The notes under the pieces: model-generated
Seen by the model: the letters and a program-made list of their open reading frames with translations, nothing else
Database searches by the model: none
Told to the model about the DNA's origin: nothing
Made by a program: the position numbers and the translations under genes
Source: Gordionus sp. m RMFG-2023
Taxonomy: Eukaryota > Nematomorpha > Gordioida > Chordodea > Parachordodidae
Reading direction: 5' to 3'
NCBI RefSeq assembly: GCF_954871325.1
Contig: NC_088777.1
Location: 5,706,509-5,770,508, forward strand
DNA: 64,000 bases
Shown here: one piece after another, positions 1-12,053 of the stretch
Layout: the number at the start of each line of letters is the position of its first letter
How positions within the stretch are numbered: the first letter of the stretch is position 1

Positions 1-992
1 TTTAAAAAAAATAAAAATATTTAATTTATAAAAATGGAAAATATTTTGAGAATATAATATATTGTATTTAATTTACTATTTAATTTATAAAATAAAAATA
101 AATCGCTATTTAAAAAAATGCATGTATAATAAATAGTATTTTGAAAATATAATCTAATTGTACAATATTAATATAATTTATTTTATAATTTTTAGATATT
201 TTATATTACATTTATAGGTTGGTTTTTCAGGTGTGAAAAAAAATTATTAATTTTCATGGATTTACCATCAGATTTATGTCATTTTAGATGTGATGTACCA
301 TGTTTATAATTATAAGATAATATACTTAACAATTCCTACATTGTACGTAGCCAATGTTTTTTTTATTTTCATCTATGATGATGTTAAATTTAGCCCCTAT
401 TTCAGATTTTAAAATATTATTTGTATTTCTAAAAAGAATAAATATTATTTTTAATTTTATTAATTATATCATTAGTATTTTGTGCCATGATATTCCTTTA
501 TTTGATTGTTTTGGTAAATATTCTAAAAATTTAGATATGAATTATAAAAAATTTATTATTAATACTTGAATATTGGGGCTTATTTAAGATATTCCTTTAT
601 TTGATTGTTTTGGTAAAATATATTGTAAAAATTTAGATATGAATTATAAAAAAATATATTAATACTTTAAATAAATTCACAAGAAATTAATAATTAGATC
701 GATCTGTGGGTGTTAGGTGTGTTAACCATCACCCAATATTATATTAATCATAACTATAATATAATATAATCTTATAACCATTAACTCATAATGTAAAAAT
801 TTTTATAAAAAATATTAAGGCCCGGCCCGGCCGGTTTAACAATCTTAGGCCCGGCCCGGATATATTTTAAAAAAAAATTTTAGGCCCGGCCCGGATATAT
901 TTTAAAAAAATTTTTTTAGGCCCGGCCCGGCCCGTGTATATTTAAAAAATTTTAAATACGGCCGGGCTTAGGGCCGGGCCTGCAGGTCTCTG
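1..992 (-). mobile_element. hAT element with GC-rich subterminal repeats, cut by window edge
   Basis: This is the 3' part of a hAT-type DNA transposon whose other end lies outside the window. It ends with a terminus reading CCTGCAGGTCTCTG at about 979-992, which matches the terminus of the complete relative at 44025-45437. Before the end lies an array of GGCCCGG motifs (about 818-985) spaced by A/T stretches, in strong contrast to the AT-rich surroundings. On the minus strand, about 240-490 is homologous to the BED zinc-finger reading frame of the 44-kb copy but carries in-frame stops, so this copy is not coding. A region near 485-680 also contains an internal repeat of the block with TTTGATTGTTTTGGT. 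Family assignment rests on the 8-bp target duplication and BED finger seen in the other copy. Confidence 0.75.
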
Positions 993-2028
993 ATTAAACC
1001 CCCTTTTGAAGCATTCAGTTCCTTTTTTTTCACCGTACTATTGAAGGGTGAAGCAAACTATCTGAAATGATAAACCTTGAGTTTATTAAATACTATAACT
1101 AATAATTCTTGGTTGATAAAAATCGCTAATTTAGCTTGAGTTTTTCTTTAATTTTTAAGGTCTACAATTAATAAAATTTTTATAAATTATAAATCTTCAC
1201 TATACAGTTGTTATATTATATTTATTATTTTATTTTTTTTTGTAAATATCATTTTACTCAAACCTTTTATAAAAATTATTTTTATTAAATATTATAATAT
1301 CTCGTGGGTTAATAGCCATACATTGCAGAATAAGCTAAAATAATACTCAAAAAAAAACAAATATTTTATTATCTTTATTTTAAATATTGATATGATTCTT
1401 TCATTTCATAATAAACAAGATATTAAATTATATCTAATTATAATTTATGGCTCATTATAAAAATATATATTTTTAAAAAAAATAACAAGTAAAATTTTCT
1501 TAAATTGAATTGTAAATAATAGTATACATAATTTCTATTTTTTAAAAAAAATTATATAATTATTTTATTTTTATATTTTTTTAATATAATTTTACTTTTT
1601 AATAGAAAAATAGGTTATAATGAACTATTTATACAAAATAAATATTTCAAATATTTGCGATGCAAGGGATAAAAAAATATCATCCTTCATAATCAGGGAA
1701 CGATAATGACCAAGTATTCTAAAATTCTTTTTTTCTAACAAAAATTCAAACAAATAATTAATGGATTCCTCCGCGCTAACCCCTATGATTACAAAAAATT
1801 CACCAGATTCAAAACACAAGGAAGCTCACGAAAATAGCAAAAGACCCATTGATTATTCTTTAAAATTTCGCCATCCTAAAATAAAATCTGTAAGTGTTTT
1901 TATATATTTATAAATTGATTTAAATTTCTTCTTCTTCTTTTTTTTTGAAATGGACAAAATATTTTGAAAAAGGATATCATTTATTTAACTTATAATTATA
2001 ATCAAAAAGAGCTTTCATTTGTTTATTA
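993..2028. other. AT-rich stretch with no recognised feature
   Basis: I see no gene, RNA or complete repeat here. The longest open frame (minus, 1625-1819, 64 codons) has no recognisable motif and is expected by chance in DNA this AT-rich. Confidence 0.5.
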
Positions 2029-2267
2029 GACAAGTATCCTAGCACCCGGCTGTCCAAGCCTGTAAATATCGCCGGGGTGGCCTAGTGGGTTTATGATGTA
2101 TGTTTGGAAGCAGAAGGTACCAGGTTCAATCCTGGTAAGGAAATGTAAAATATATAGGATTTTTTTCGATAACTGATGTGTAAAGACATATGATAAGATG
2201 AATTTCTGAGAAATGCCCTCCCCCGGTCACCGACAGGCTTGGACAGGCGGATGCTAGGATACTTGTC
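2029..2267. mobile_element. Short inverted-repeat element with tRNA-like core
   Basis: A 239-bp element is bounded by inverted repeats: the first 35 bases, starting GACAAGTATCCTAGCA, match the reverse complement of the last 35 with two mismatches, and the similarity runs on weakly to the GCCGGGG/ACCGGGG blocks. The arms enclose a sequence with both internal RNA polymerase III promoter boxes of a tRNA. Arms plus small size suggest a non-autonomous DNA element (MITE). No clear target duplication is visible beyond a possible TA. A tRNA-derived SINE inserted in a palindrome is the alternative. Confidence 0.65.
2071..2142 (+). other. tRNA-like sequence with A and B boxes (probably not a working tRNA)
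   Basis: An A-box-like TGGCCTAGTGG (2078-2088) is followed 34 bases later by a B-box GGTTCAATCC (2123-2132). The T-arm ACCAGG/CCTGGT pairs perfectly, but the T-loop is one base short of the standard seven, the acceptor ends do not pair convincingly and I cannot fold a clean anticodon arm. A tRNA-derived repeat head or tRNA pseudogene is more likely than a functional tRNA. Confidence 0.5.
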
Positions 2268-2710
2268 CTATGAACCATTTCTTCATATTGTCTCATAAAG
2301 TTAGAGCCAATATGAAGAGATATAAATTAGAAAAATAAGATAGCAGGAATAATATAGTTGAGAGAGATATTGAAGGAGCTTACCACCAGAAAAGGTAAAA
2401 GATAAAAAATAATTATCAACAAAATATAGGAAGGAAGAAAAAAATTATCCACACATTTTATAAATTGATACCTACAAAAATCAATTATATTTTTTTTAGA
2501 CCGAGTCACCCCCCCCCACTGGACCAGCTTACCCCACAGTGACTAAACTTTTATAAACGGAATTAAGGAAATATATCTCAAACTCAAAAATATTTATTTG
2601 TAATGCGTTAAATTTAAATATTTCGAAAATAATCGAATAATTTAATTATGTCTTATCTATTTTATTCTATTTATTACAAATTTAAAAAAAATGAATAGAT
2701 GAAATATATA

Positions 2711-2740
2711 GGGGAGACCAGGGCTATTTGGCACAATTTT
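2711..2740 (+). mobile_element. Isolated pogo-like terminus
   Basis: GGGGAGACCAGGGC follows a TATA stretch and matches the GGGGAGACCGGGG terminus of the complete pogo element at 57323-59592, including placement after TA. No partner end is found downstream, so this is a single end of a related, truncated element. Confidence 0.5.
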
Positions 2741-4521
2741 TTTGTCAAAATCATCATAGATCCATAAGATGGTATGAGATATCTTGCAAAATACTAATTG
2801 ATACCTTAAACACTTACTTATAAAATATACACTGTTATATTTTTTTTAAAAATATTTAATAATTTTTTTTTTCTTAGTTGAAAGTTATTTTTTGAACCTA
2901 GTAACCCCAAACCAGTGATTAAAATGAAAGTAAATTAAAATGAAAGAAAGTAGAACGTAAAGTATATATATATATATATATATCTTTAAAATGAAAGTAA
3001 ATTAAAATGAAAGTAAAGTAGAACGTAAAGTTATATTTTTTCCTTTTTTAAGTATTAATTTTGGATCTTTTACCTCTTTCACTTCTTAAATATTAATTAT
3101 ATATCTTTTCTTCCTTTCTTCTTTTAATTATTAATTAATGAATCTTTTCTTCTACAATATTTCTTTATTCATAAATTTCCACAAAAATAATAAGTGAATA
3201 GTATATACATAAATTTCTCCTTTTTTTAAAACAAAAATAAACATCTTTTTCCTTTGTTGCCACTGTACTTTTCTTTTTCCACAAAAATAAACAAAATACA
3301 TGGCTAACAACAGGTTCGTAAATATATATAAATTAATTATAATCCTTTAAAATATAATGAATCTTTATCATCCTAATACAACAGTTAGTCTCATCGAGGG
3401 GCTAGTGCCAAGTGATTTATTACGCTTCCTAAGAGAGAAGACACAAAAAAAATTTTATTCCGATTTTCATATATGCTTTATTTATGTAATATTCTATTTA
3501 ACAATTGTAACAAATAAAATAGCGATCTTTTTTTTTTGGTAAAAGATCCGTGCGCTTAAACCTTTACATACTCTGCGTTGAAACCAATCTTCAAAATTAT
3601 AAAAATTTTTGGTCCTATTTACATATAATAACAAACATCTTTTATTAATTATTTTAACAATGTATTTTTTAAAATTTTAGAATTCTGCTGTTTTAATAGA
3701 AGCTGCTTCCTGAATGGGGATGAGGTAAAAATCTAAGCTAAATTTTTTTTTTAAATTACCTTTTAACAGATAAACCATAAAAAGATTTATTTCATGAAAT
3801 TAGATATTTAACCATTTTATTTTCCTCATCATCAACAAATTATTTTTTATTTATCTTGCCCTCTCTTGAGCATAGTTACAGCCATTTTATATTTTTTTTT
3901 ATAATGAAATTTAATACTGAAAATTGATATAGCTTTATGGTAAAATAAAAATGGATAAGTTTAATAATTATTGAATTAGTTTACTTTTGCTGAGTGCTAT
4001 TTGAGTTATCGAGGATTTTTAATCAACTTTGATTAGCTCAAAGTTTTTAAAAATTCTATAATTTCAAAATAAATATGGGTATCTTGGGCTAGATATATTT
4101 TATGGAATGGAATTTTTTTTTTGAAAATTTGAGTTTTATTTTTGACTAACTCTATCATAACCCTTATAAAATTTTTTTAATTGAATAGATGAAATTTAAT
4201 TTTAAAAAAAGTGTTAAACAAATTTTTTACAATAAATAAAAATCTGTTGTAAATTAATTTTTCAAAGAGATTGCATTGGATCACAATTTTATTTTTTTTT
4301 ATTTTCAAGTAAAAGAGCACACCTAATTTTTGCATCATTTTATTAAACAATCATCAACCTTAGTATCATCAATTGTAATTATCAAATTTTTATATCATAT
4401 TTTCTAAAAATGACAGAAGTCTATATGATTTCCTTCGCTTGTATAATTTGAAATTATTGTTATTATTCAAAAATATATATAAATATTCTAAAATATTTTT
4501 TATATTTGAAAATTTTTTTTT
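2741..4521. other. No recognised feature
   Basis: AT-rich sequence with a short (TA)n run near 2964-2983, and AAATGAAAGTAAATTAAAATG-type units repeated around 2920-3020 on both sides of it. No gene, domain or paired repeat was recognised. The plus-strand 61-codon frame at 3357-3542 shows no motif. Confidence 0.4.
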
Positions 4522-4898
4522 AATATATATGTCGTATGGGGTATCGGAATTTGTGGGGATTCGGAATCTCTCAATTTTTAATCATTTACTAAAGGCGATT
4601 TTTGGATTTTAAAAATCTGATTTTACAGGAATCGTATTCCAGCATGTGTAGAGTATTTACCCTGTAAATTTCAGCCAATTTCAGCGATATACATTTTAGT
4701 ATTTTTTTAGTTTATATGAAAAATCCATATAAAAATTAATATAAATTAGAAGTAGTTTCTAAAGTTCATGACAAAATTGTTTGAAATTTACAGTTTGGGT
4801 ACTCTACCCATGATAGAATACATTTCCGGTTAAATCGAACTTAAAATTTTTTTAAATCGCTCTCGGTATTCCGAATATCCCAATACCACATATATATC
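4522..4898. repeat. Inverted-repeat element, GTCGTATGGGGTATCGG family
   Basis: The left end ATATATGTCGTATGGGGTAT and the right end, whose reverse complement reads ATATATGTGGTATTGGGATA, form diverged arms of a roughly 377-bp palindromic element. Internal blocks (CTGATTTTACAGGAATCG and GACAAAATTGTTTGAAATTT) recur in the transporter spacers near 25130-25460, 36890-36970 and 52240-52960. Single ends of the same family lie at 6362-6401 and 41920-42010. I read this as an old MITE family of uncertain superfamily. Confidence 0.6.
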
Positions 4899-5224
4899 AT
4901 TCGAAATTATATTGTTATTCGAAATAATTCGTAATATATCAAATTTATTTGTAAATATTATAAATTATTTACAAATATTCTGACTTATTCGATAATAATT
5001 TGGCACATGGAACTCGTTTACAATATTCACTTTTTAAATTTTAATAGTTACTTTACATTTTCTAAAATATGCTAAGAGAATTTAATTTTTGAATCGAATT
5101 GTAAATCAAATCGAATAAACGTTTTTATTATTTCCCGGAAACCCACAACAGATATTTAATAAATGGAATGAATTACCAAAATACGGCAAATGGTGACACC
5201 TACCCTCCAGTAGCGGTTTTTGGT

Positions 5225-5600
5225 TCTAATAGGGTTGTTAAAAAGCTAAAAACCCGATTCGGCCATTTTTATAAAGGCCCCCGGTTAAGATTTTAGCCAA
5301 AATTGTATTATGTAAACCTCGTGGGTCCGGATTATAGTCCCGCAACGCCGGGTCAGCGGTAACTTTATCAGAGAGGTCAGCAATGCGCGGATATTTAACC
5401 GAGACTTACATTGTCTAAATATAATCCGTTCGCCCGCCCGTCCATGGATTTATTTTTAAATTAACCCGTTCACGCTCAATTAACCTGATATAAATTGTTT
5501 AACCAGCCTGCCAAATGTTAAAAACATTATAGTATTGTTTGTTGGTTTGGCTCTTTATTTATGCTTATATTTATGTATTTTTTTTTTTTACTTCAAACTT
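5225..5600. mobile_element. Degenerate hAT-like terminal region
   Basis: The stretch opens with TAGGGTTGTTAAAAAGC and contains GGTTAAGATTTTAGCC, the same order of blocks as at 6730 and as the left half of the complete hAT-like MITE at 16842-17197. Further in, C/G-rich CGCCCGCCCG motifs appear. The segment around 5490-5590 is partly the reverse complement of 7800-7880 (shared block near AATAAAGAGCC), suggesting both belong to one larger, badly eroded element. No matching target duplication was found. Confidence 0.4.
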
Positions 5601-6361
5601 AAAATTATAAAATTAGCAATGTTTTTGTTTGTAAAATATTTTTAACTCCACTCTCTCTCACTCGCTTTGTAAACAAATTTTTAGCTTTCCCGCCACCCGA
5701 CCGTTGCAGTATTATACATCATAGATGGAATATAGACCACCTGAACGTGGCCAAAAATATTAATATTATATTTCCTTCCTATTTCTTGAATATCACGATT
5801 ATAAAATATATAAATATTTGATAAGAATTTTTTTTCTAAAAAAATTTTAAAAAAAGGTGGGAAATATTTATTTTTCATTTTCATATCATATCATAATATT
5901 TTATAGTGATAATATAGATAAACATAATCAAAATATCGAAGTTACTGTTTAATACTTAAAATGAATGCGTATAAATATTTAAAATAGAGAGAAGTGTAAA
6001 AAATAAATATTCTGAATTTGAGATATCCTTATTGTTGTAATTGTGTATTTTTACATTATATATATATATATAACTTATATATCCAATGCCAATCAAGTAA
6101 TGTTTAAATGTAGATTCAGAGATTATATATCTAAGTTTTTTATAATATCTTATTATGTCAATATTATATGTTATACATGTCAAACATCAATATGATGTCA
6201 ATCATTTTGGATTTTGTAAGAAACCTATAAGTAAAATCCGGTCACGGGTCGCTACGGGCTGTAAACCGGTTTTGAATTAAAACAAAATAAATATTGTTCC
6301 CCGAAAATTTTTAAAATTAAAAAAAAATTACCACTTATTAAGTAATTTAAAATTGCGTTAT

Positions 6362-6401
6362 TCCTTAATCCCCATGGATTCCAAATACCGCATACGACAT
6401 T
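6362..6401. repeat. Single end of the GTCGTATGGGG repeat family
   Basis: On the minus strand this reads ATGTCGTATGCGGTATTTGG, close to the left end of the 4522-4898 element. No partner end is adjacent. Confidence 0.45.
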
Positions 6402-6515
6402 TAAGGCCTTCGTTTATAGTAAGCGCGAGGAATACCGCGATGTCGCTCAAGAGTGATGCGTAAATTAACATTATACGGCTACGCATGAATAACGCGCTTA
6501 CTATAAACCAGGCGT
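6402..6515. repeat. Palindromic MITE, TTTATAGTAAGCGCG family
   Basis: GGCCTTCGTTTATAGTAAGC at 6405-6424 is matched in reverse complement by 6493-6514 (CGCCTGGTTTATAGTAAGCG), giving a compact palindrome. A further related inverted copy of the motif (CAGCTAGCACGAATTCG ... TTTCACGCTAATAGTGATGC) follows at about 6528-6640. The arm motif is similar to the ends of the MITEs at 27104-27297 and 53750-53945 (CATTCATAGTTAGCGCGAAT). Confidence 0.6.
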
Positions 6516-6729
6516 TACCCCTGCCATCACAGCTAGCACGAATTCGGAGTGATAGGCATTTTTTTTACCAATATTTGCCCTGTAAATTTTGACATTTTGG
6601 CCCACTTCGCAGCGAATTTCACGCTAATAGTGATGCAGGATTCATAAACAAATTCTTAGACACTTCGATATTTTTGAATTCTTTGTTTTTATAATTTATT
6701 AAATGGAATAATAAAAAAAAAATTTTTAA

Positions 6730-6990
6730 AACTAAAACCTAGAGGTTGTTATAAAAGCCTTATTAATTTAGATCGATTTTTAAAAACCACCCCATTAAGA
6801 TTTTAGCTAAAATAATTTTATGCAAGCCTCAAGATTTTACTCATAGATGTCAGAAAGGTTAAGCTTAATTCGGGTTAATTTTTAAAAACTGCCCAATTCA
6901 GATTTTTGGGAGGATAAGTCTCGGGATTTAGCAAATAGAGTTTCTAAACCTTTCTGACATCTATGACTATGAGCAAAATAAAAATGTTTT
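6730..6990. repeat. hAT-like MITE relative with a perfect 19-bp inverted repeat
   Basis: The left edge TAGAGGTTGTTATAAAAGCC and the block ATTAAGATTTTAGC match the family of the complete MITE at 16842. A perfect 19-bp inverted repeat (CATAGATGTCAGAAAGGTT at 6842-6860 with its complement at 6948-6966) lies inside; the complement is the internal block seen as ACCTTTGTGCCATCTACGAG in the 16842 element. This looks like a rearranged, partly duplicated member. Confidence 0.5.
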
Positions 6991-7599
6991 TTTTTAATAA
7001 CCCTAACCCCATATGACAAATATAAATTTAAATTTCCCGGCCCTAAATTTGTTTTTCACTATTTTTATTTCTATCCTGGGAATATTGATCTACAAAGCTC
7101 GTTAAGGCAAACTTATAAAAAAAATTTTAAAAAAATGTCATTTTGGTAAAACAAATGCATTTCTTTTTGACTTATTTTTATACAAATAAAACCTTTTATT
7201 GGTTTGGTAGGTATAATATAAATAACATTAAAAATATTCTTATTTTTATGATTAGAAATATATATTTTTTTAATAATACCTAACCTATCACAAATTTAAA
7301 AGGCTGCTTGTCCTGCTCCTAAAACATTCTTTTTTTTTATTGATTTTATTTTCTTTTTTTTATAATCTTTTATATTTTTCCGAATTATATTTTGTATTTG
7401 AAATCACCTATTTTCTTTTTTTTTTAAAAAAAAAAGAAATAAAAAATAAAATGTAGTATAATAAAATATTTTTAATAATTTATCTATTCAATTTACTCTT
7501 ATAAATGAGTTATGATAAAGCGTTCTTCAAATTTACGCGTATTTGCCACTGCGTTTAAACGCAACAAAAATTGAATTTTAAATTAGAGGTCGCACCGCA

Positions 7600-7925
7600 C
7601 CCATACTTTGAATGGGCATGGTCGGGTTTTTTAAAATATTTTTAACATTGAGCGGGTGGCGGGCGAGTTAAAAAAATGTTTAAAATAATGGGCGGGCGTG
7701 GGGCGGGCGAATTTTTGATATTTTTTCAGGCGAAATGAGAACAGACTTCAATTTATTAAAAGTTTTATTTCACAATATTGCTCATTATATTTATGTATGT
7801 TTAATTAAAAAATACATTTAAATAAATAAATAAAGAGCCGAACCAGCCATTAAAATAATATTTAAACATAAGGCGGGAGGAGTGAGCGGGATTGGCTAAA
7901 ATCCCCCCCCCCATTACAGACCTAT
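7600..7925. mobile_element. GGGCGGGCG-rich subterminal region of a decayed hAT-like element
   Basis: A cluster of GGGCGGGCG/GCGGGTGGCGGGCGAG motifs in otherwise AT-rich DNA resembles hAT subterminal repeat arrays and the motif cluster at about 40640-40780. The 7806-7880 part is the inverted counterpart of 5490-5590. No transposase frame is recognisable. Confidence 0.35.
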
Positions 7926-8039
7926 TTCGAATAGCAGAAAATAGATTTATTTTTTTTTAGAAAAATAGCAAATAACTTTGCCCCTCATTTATTTTTCATT
8001 TTTTTTTTAAAAGAAATTTTCAATATCATTCCTACTTAA

Positions 8040-8213
8040 ACAATACTTTTAAAAATATTTGCCTAGGCCTTCGAGATTTCGATAATATATGTATAGACCT
8101 TTGTTCCTTCTATGAGCAAAATCTTCAGGCCTGCGTAATATATTTCTGGATGGAGTATTGAGTTAGCCATTTTTAAAAATCGGCTCAAAACGAGCCCTTT
8201 GACAACACTAATT
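8040..8213. repeat. Right end of the hAT-like MITE family
   Basis: The order of blocks (CTTCGAGATTTCG, CCTTTGTTCCTTCTATGAGC, GGCCTGCGTAATAT, GCTCAAAACGAGCC, ACAACACTA) parallels 17050-17197 closely, so this is the right half of the same family. The left half is missing. Confidence 0.6.
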
Positions 8214-10570
8214 TGAATCGAAATATAAATCGTAAATTGTAAGCCTTTTCAATATGAACCCCTTATAAGTCATTATTGGGGAAGAAATAGTGAGCATATT
8301 TTTATTTAAAGGGGATTTGATTAAACTCTTTTTTTTCCTATTCATTCATATTCATAATTGTAAAGTTAAAGAAGGATTACCCCTCATCTTTTTTATCCCA
8401 AAATCCTGATATTTAAAAAAATTGTTTATAATAAAGAATAATAAAGGGTATTTTTTATTTTATGCGATAAACCATTAACCCTTTAAGATGCAAGATGGAA
8501 GAAAAAGTTACTCGGATCTTAAGCGAAAATATTGCATATCTCGCACACATTTTCACAAACATCTTACAAAAACATATAATTTCTAAAAATTTCTAATTTT
8601 ATATAGTGATATACAAAAATTATTTCTCATTTTAGTAAATGATTTATTTATTTAAGATTTATGCAAATATGATTTTTTTTTTCTTCCAATGAATCGCGAA
8701 ATTTGAAATATAAATATTCATTTTTAATTTTGAAAATTCTAAAGAACACTTTTATGGCTCAAGTCAAATTACATTAACTTCATCTAAAGCCTCTTTCTCC
8801 AGGAGCCAATCAATCCTTTGTTTTAAAAATAAATGATAGCTGTTTTCAATGTCTGTTTCTTTACTCATATTATTACTTTAATTCTATTAAATTATTAATT
8901 ATTAGATTACTAACGTTATTTTTTTATCATGATATTCAATTTCAATCGTATTTTATTTATTTTATTCTTTATAATTGAATAAAATATAATATATAAAAAA
9001 AATGATATAAAAATGGTCATTTCCTATTAAAACGGGAATGTTTCTACATTATAAGTCAGGGGCTGTCTGGCCATTAAGTGAGTATTTTGCCCACGAGGTC
9101 ACGAGAAAATGATGTAGACCGATCAGAAAAAAAATATATAATGTATATTAATTTCTTTTTATAATATATAAGTTATGAATTTCTCTTATCATATTCATAT
9201 ACTTTATTTTATATATTATAAATTAATCATTTTTTGGCATTTATAATATCATCATATCAATGCAATTTTTTGAGGATTATCATTTAGATGCTATTATTAA
9301 ATGGGTTTTTTTCCCCATTTTCTCGTAAAAATAAAAGCATCGTTTAAATAAAAGTCAAGTTTTGATTAATTTATATTTTTATATTTATTATTTCATAGAA
9401 ATAGAATTTTCAATTAGCATTAAAATAATGAATGGATAAAAATTCGAGAGATTCGCAATGATATCCAATGTAATAGAACAAATAATTTGAGATATTAAAG
9501 TTTTAAAGTAAAAACTAATTTACAAAAGGATTAGGTAACAATGAAACACTTGAAAATCTTGGAAATAAAATCTAAATTACCGGGAATTTCCCTAGAAAAT
9601 GATAAAATACTTAGCATTTAGAAAAAGCTATTTTCAGGAGCAAACGTAGAAAAGAAAAGCTGAAACTTTCCGAATAAATCAAAATTCGAGGTAAGAAGTT
9701 TTTTAGTAATTTTATGTCAAAGACAACCGTTAATATAATGCTGTTCTAAATAAAATTAGAAATTTGATATTAAAAAAAAGGATTTAGGGATAATTTAAAA
9801 TGGTAGTAGCTACTCCCAATCTCTATAAGGCAAAAGCCACCCTTATTGATAGCTAAATCGTTAATTGAAAATAAGTAAAATTTAAAACGCTAAATTTATT
9901 TTTTGAAATAATGGGAACGCTCTCATTATATCTTTAAACTAAAAATTTAGAAGATTTATCAGCTTGGAAAATGATCGAAGATGCCAACTCTTCTGTATCT
10001 TTTATAACCCTTCACTTTAAAATTAAGCCATAAAAATGGCTAAAAAATTTAAATGAAAATATTTCTGATTTATAGCTGTCAGATTACATCTGGATACATA
10101 GATGAAATATTAAAAACTAGAATAGGTCTAACAAGGAGGATGCATAGCGATGAATACAAAGATGAACGCCAGAATATCCGATTAATCTCTATATTTTTAA
10201 AATTTCGATCTACAATTTATCAAAGGTTAACAGAAAGATTTTTGCTGAATAAAGAGCTTATGTAAGTATAATATTTGTATTGAAAGAATTTTGATAAAAA
10301 TAAATATCTAAGGTATTTCCTGAAAAGTCTTGAAAGAAAAAGTAGAAAATATATTCAGTGACAAATTAAGACATGAATTGTCTTCATTTGCCCATATATA
10401 TTACGAAGATATAAAAAGTCAGACTATGAAAATACTGATGATCTAATTTGTGATTATGAGGAGATTAATAAACGTCGAAATAATACAAGATAAATAATAA
10501 ACCCAACCAAGTGTAATTAATTCGTAATGTGTGACTATGAGATTATTTGATGCTATGATATGCACATAAC
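8214..10570. other. No recognised feature
   Basis: AT-rich sequence without a supported gene. The 70-codon plus frame at 10053-10265 has no recognisable domain, and composition alone allows it. A weak pairing of CACGAGAAAATG (about 9101) with CATTTTCTCGT (about 9317) might mark a small inverted-repeat element, but its ends are not clear. Confidence 0.4.
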
Positions 10571-11026
10571 CAGGGTTGGGCTGTTACTTCATAAAAGTCA
10601 ACCGTCACTTTTAAATATCCTAACGGTTAAGGTACCTTTATTTAGAACATGTAACTGATACGAATAGGCTGTTCCTTACATTATTTAAAGTAAAGAATGA
10701 ATGAAAATAGAAAGAATTTTATTGATTCATTTTTCTGTAAAGTCTAAAATAAAAAAGCATTAAGTAACCTCAAACGAATTTATTAATATTTTATTGTCTA
10801 ATTTAATAAAAATTAAAGATTATTCATATTTATAAAATTCAATAAAGTAATAATTTTTTTTTTAAATAAAACATCATTTTCGTCTCCTGTTTGGTCCTAT
10901 AATCTAATTCACATATCAAAATAGGGGCAATAGGGGAATGGGCAAAGCAAATGTATTGTAATGAATAAATATTTATATTATTAGATAAGTAATGTAACGC
11001 TTTTTATAACTTTTTGCCCAACTCTG
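10571..11026. mobile_element. Probable hAT MITE
   Basis: The left end CAGGGTTGGGCTG and the reverse complement of the right end CAGAGTTGGGC are nearly the termini of the hAT element at 26173-27094. Subterminal GTAAC/GTTAC motifs are present at both sides. Flanking eight-base repeats are not identical, so the boundaries are tentative. Confidence 0.5.
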
Positions 11027-11064
11027 CGCACAATTGCATACACTTAATCACTAGCATAATATTT

Positions 11065-11130
11065 TTCCTAATAAAAATATCGAGTTAGCCGTTTTTAAAA
11101 ATCGGCCCAAAATGAGCCGTTTAACAACAG
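11065..11130. repeat. Fragment of the hAT-like MITE right end
   Basis: AGTTAGCCGTTTTTAAAAATCGGCC followed by AAATGAGCCGTTTAACAACA matches the last 60 bases of the MITE at 16842-17197. Only this end is preserved. Confidence 0.55.
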
Positions 11131-11589
11131 TAAAGCTGAAGGGCAAATATGGGATGCGATTAATTTGGAGGCATTTTTATTAAAAGCCCTTTGTAAAAGA
11201 TTTTTATATAATATTCGTTTAATTCATTTTATTTGCAAATATGCCTGATTTTTTTTTGAACAATAAGGTTTATTCTCTTTGCAATTTGATGTAATGTAAT
11301 ATATTTAGATTTTATAGTGCAATATGTAATAATTTTATAATTAATATTATTCTATATGTGTAAATACATATTTTATTATATGCGCAATTGCGATAAGTAT
11401 GTTTTTATGTGCCATTAGTATGATTTTATATTTGCAATTTCTTAAAATAAAATATGTGATATCCTTTAACGAGTTTTTTTTTCCCTTAAAAACCGTATTA
11501 ATTATAATATTGTGTTTAACCTATTTTTAGATTTATTTTTGTCCAAATATATAAAAAATAGTTAAAACATGTAAAATATGAATATGCCA

Positions 11590-11725
11590 TATAAAGGTGT
11601 CACGGCCGAAGGCCGGGTAAAAGTGGGCCGAAGACCCTCAAATAGGGGTATAGGGGACAAAGCCCCTAGGCCGCTAGTAATCATTTGCCCACGAGGCCAA
11701 AGTTTCGCCAGTCCGCCCATGTTAC
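11590..11725. mobile_element. GC-rich transposon terminus
   Basis: GTGTCACGGCCGAAGGCCGGG and the following blocks are, in reverse complement, similar to the left terminal region of the hAT element inserted at 32365 (GTGTCACTAG, CCCATACACCC, GAGGGCCTTCGGCCGGG). It is a single end; open frames on both strands across it are artefacts of its GC-rich composition. Confidence 0.45.
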
Positions 11726-12053
11726 AAGTGCCAAAAATTACAAACATAATTTACATTTTTAAAATACTAATTTGTATTTTTTTTAAAAAATCTTAATCAT
11801 AATTTTATTCGAATTAATATATAAATATTTAAACGATAAATTAACATTTAGAATTTATAATTTAATACCATGATAAAAAGAATAATTGTAATAACAATGA
11901 TAATAGACATAATAAAATATTATAAATATATCTAAAATTTTTTAGGGGGAAAAAAATAAATTATTTAGGCTCTAATGCAATGCCCTAATTTTTACGCCTG
12001 AATTTTGAAAAAAAAACTCCGCTTGTCCATATGTCTATATTGGTTCCCGTTCT

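Noticed and set aside
2071-2142. Functional tRNA gene
   Set aside because: A and B boxes and T-stem are present, but the T-loop is short, the acceptor ends do not pair and no clean anticodon arm forms; it sits within a repeat.
5227-8213. One complete 3-kb hAT element from 5227 to 8213
   Set aside because: Ends resemble the family, but the flanking eight bases do not match and the interior holds several partial relatives in mixed orientation; more likely separate eroded insertions.
10053-10265. Small host gene (70 codons)
   Set aside because: No domain, no neighbouring exon-like frame, no paralogue in the window; length is expected by chance in AT-rich DNA.
11562-11796. Genes on both strands across the GC-rich block
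   Set aside because: Overlapping frames on opposite strands of a transposon terminus; composition explains them.
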